Assembly: GCF_000203815.1 (NCBI RefSeq)
Contig: NW_004457639.1
Location: forward strand, 1,736,001 to 1,800,000
Length of the DNA stretch: 64,000 bases
Origin: Cavenderia fasciculata
Lineage: Eukaryota; Evosea; Eumycetozoa; Acytosteliales; Cavenderiaceae
Direction: 5' to 3'
How positions within the stretch are numbered: the stretch's first letter is position 1; each line of letters begins with the position of its first letter. A program made the position numbers and the translations under genes. Positions 63,191 through 64,000 of the stretch are shown here, in pieces. The notes under the pieces are model-generated. The model searched no databases. It saw only the letters and a program-made list of their open reading frames with translations, and had not been told where the DNA came from.

Positions 63191-63263
63191 GGCCCAATAG
63201 CTCTAGCGGCAGAGCGTCGGTCTTGTAAACCGAAGGTCAGGAGTTCGAATCTCCTTTGGGCCA
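63191..63263 (+). tRNA. tRNA-Thr-TGT: tRNA-Thr (UGU anticodon)
   Basis: The cloverleaf folds by eye: acceptor GGCCCAA/TTGGGCC with discriminator A, D arm, anticodon stem TCGGT/ACCGA with loop CTTGTAA (anticodon TGT), and T arm AGGAG-TTCGAAT-CTCCT. The B box (AGTTCGAATCT) and A box are present. No intron. The usual oligo-T terminator is not obvious: only T3 lies within 40 bases downstream. Confidence 0.93.
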
Positions 63264-63405
63264 TCTTTGTTGCCAGTTTGTTGCCAGTATGTACTTTACT
63301 AAACTATGCTCTATCTTGTCGAGGGCCCTACGATATAGATAGTACTAGGATAGTAATAATCAAGATCTTATATAAACTATGGTTAGTCTTATAGATTGTA
63401 TAGTG

Positions 63406-64000
63406 TTATATAAAATGTAATAATAATGAATGATGAGAGCTGTTGCTCGTTTGTAGGTGCGTGAGAATTGGGATTTTGTAAAAAAGGTCCATTCTCATTA
63501 CAGTACCAAGCGAACCTTTGGGGAATAATTCACCAGTTTCAACCTTTGGGTTAAAGTCACCTCCAAGCTTTTTAACCAACGCTGTGATACTATCCAACTT
63601 GACCTTGTAGTATGGTTCATCGTACGATTGTTTACCAGCTTCTCCAAAACCAGTCTTTGGGATATCGGTAGCTCTAGCTCTGTCTTGATACAACATACCC
63701 TCTTCTTTGATATGTACGACAGCTAGGTAGAGATCGAAATTACACTTGTCGGCCATAGAGATGAATGTGTTGACGATGGTTTGATCACGACCTTTAAGTT
63801 TGGCCAATGTAAAACCGGCAGGTGCATAACTATGTTCTAAAACGTGAACCAGTTTTGATCTTTTTTTTGAGTGCTTCAATGATTTCCGATTCGACATGTT
63901 GGATAGCACCGATTGAAGCAACTTTGGCACCAACATCGATAGACTCTGCGGCACGTTTACCAGTACGTGACAAGTTGTAGGTTAAACAGAACAGCGACCT
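63406..64000 (-). pseudogene. 2OG-oxygenase-like family fragment, cut by right window edge
   Basis: From the right edge the minus strand reads SLFCLTYNLSRTGKRAAESIDVGAKVASIG, the segment following the C-terminal iron ligand in this oxygenase family. The frame changes near 63,855 in a poly-A stretch and continues as LVHVLEHSYAPAGFTLAKLKGRDQTIVNTFISMADKCNFDLYLAVVHIKEEG, the family's distinctive C-terminal part, to ETGELFPKGSLG, after which it turns into unrelated residues and stops at 63,406. ETGELFPK is the point where the 46 kb copy also changes, so the two copies are complementary fragments. At least one frame change and a replaced 3' end. Confidence 0.65.

Overview
The window is nuclear DNA from a dictyostelid social amoeba. 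Intergenic DNA and introns are extremely A+T rich. Introns are short, mostly GTATGT/GTAAGT...TAG. Many genes carry Asn, Gln or Ser/Thr homopolymers, and AAT, AAC and CAA microsatellites are common. The gene families also fit: AcbA-like acyl-CoA-binding protein, ComC-like LRR/TIG/EGF surface protein, IQGAP-related RasGAP, and an F-box/LRR family. Coding DNA is less A+T rich than I would expect for D. discoideum, so another dictyostelid is likely; the species cannot be fixed by eye.

Layout. 0-6.3 kb: 3' part of a MoeA/gephyrin-type molybdenum cofactor gene, an intact dihydroxyacetone kinase, a 767-residue protein of unknown function, and a small LRR-like remnant. 6.9-9.1 kb: a decaying acyl-CoA oxidase. 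9.6-13.4 kb: a ComC-like surface-protein gene with an early stop, running into an amino-acid permease fragment. 13.4-17.9 kb: a gene-poor stretch of unrecognised remnants. 17.95-20.8 kb: a SANT/Myb-like protein with a PCNA-interacting (PIP) motif, followed directly by exons for a restriction-endonuclease-like domain. 21.2-22.3 kb: an inverted partial copy of the ComC-like gene. 22.7-26.0 kb: a broken gene with two aegerolysin-like domains and an endonuclease/exonuclease/phosphatase domain, meeting a truncated F-box-like gene tail to tail.

26.4-37.9 kb is mostly intact housekeeping DNA: Sec16, LSM12, acyl-CoA-binding protein, cathepsin Z and ribosomal protein uS7 (RPS5). 38-44 kb holds a coiled-coil relic, two extra copies of the RPS5 3' end, two secreted-protein genes, and a second cathepsin Z gene followed by an inverted copy of its own catalytic exon. 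44.5-57.7 kb is again mostly sound: a Ser-rich surface protein, a CXXC zinc-binding (DUF866/C1orf123) protein, a broken 2OG-oxygenase-like gene, a RhoGAP, a profilin-like protein, a TAP-like ABC half-transporter and an IQGAP-related RasGAP. 57.9-64 kb holds a degenerate surface-protein gene, an HNH-nuclease-like gene with an internal stop, a tRNA-Thr(UGU) gene with a truncated second copy upstream, and at the right edge another fragment of the 2OG-oxygenase-like family.

The genes do not form one pathway. The main theme is contrast: most conserved single-copy genes read through cleanly with matching splice phases, while family genes around 6.9-25 kb, 38-47 kb and 58-64 kb are truncated, fused, inverted or frameshifted. 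That argues against uniform assembly error and for local gene turnover, although single frameshifts in otherwise good genes (RhoGAP, SANT protein) may still be sequence errors.
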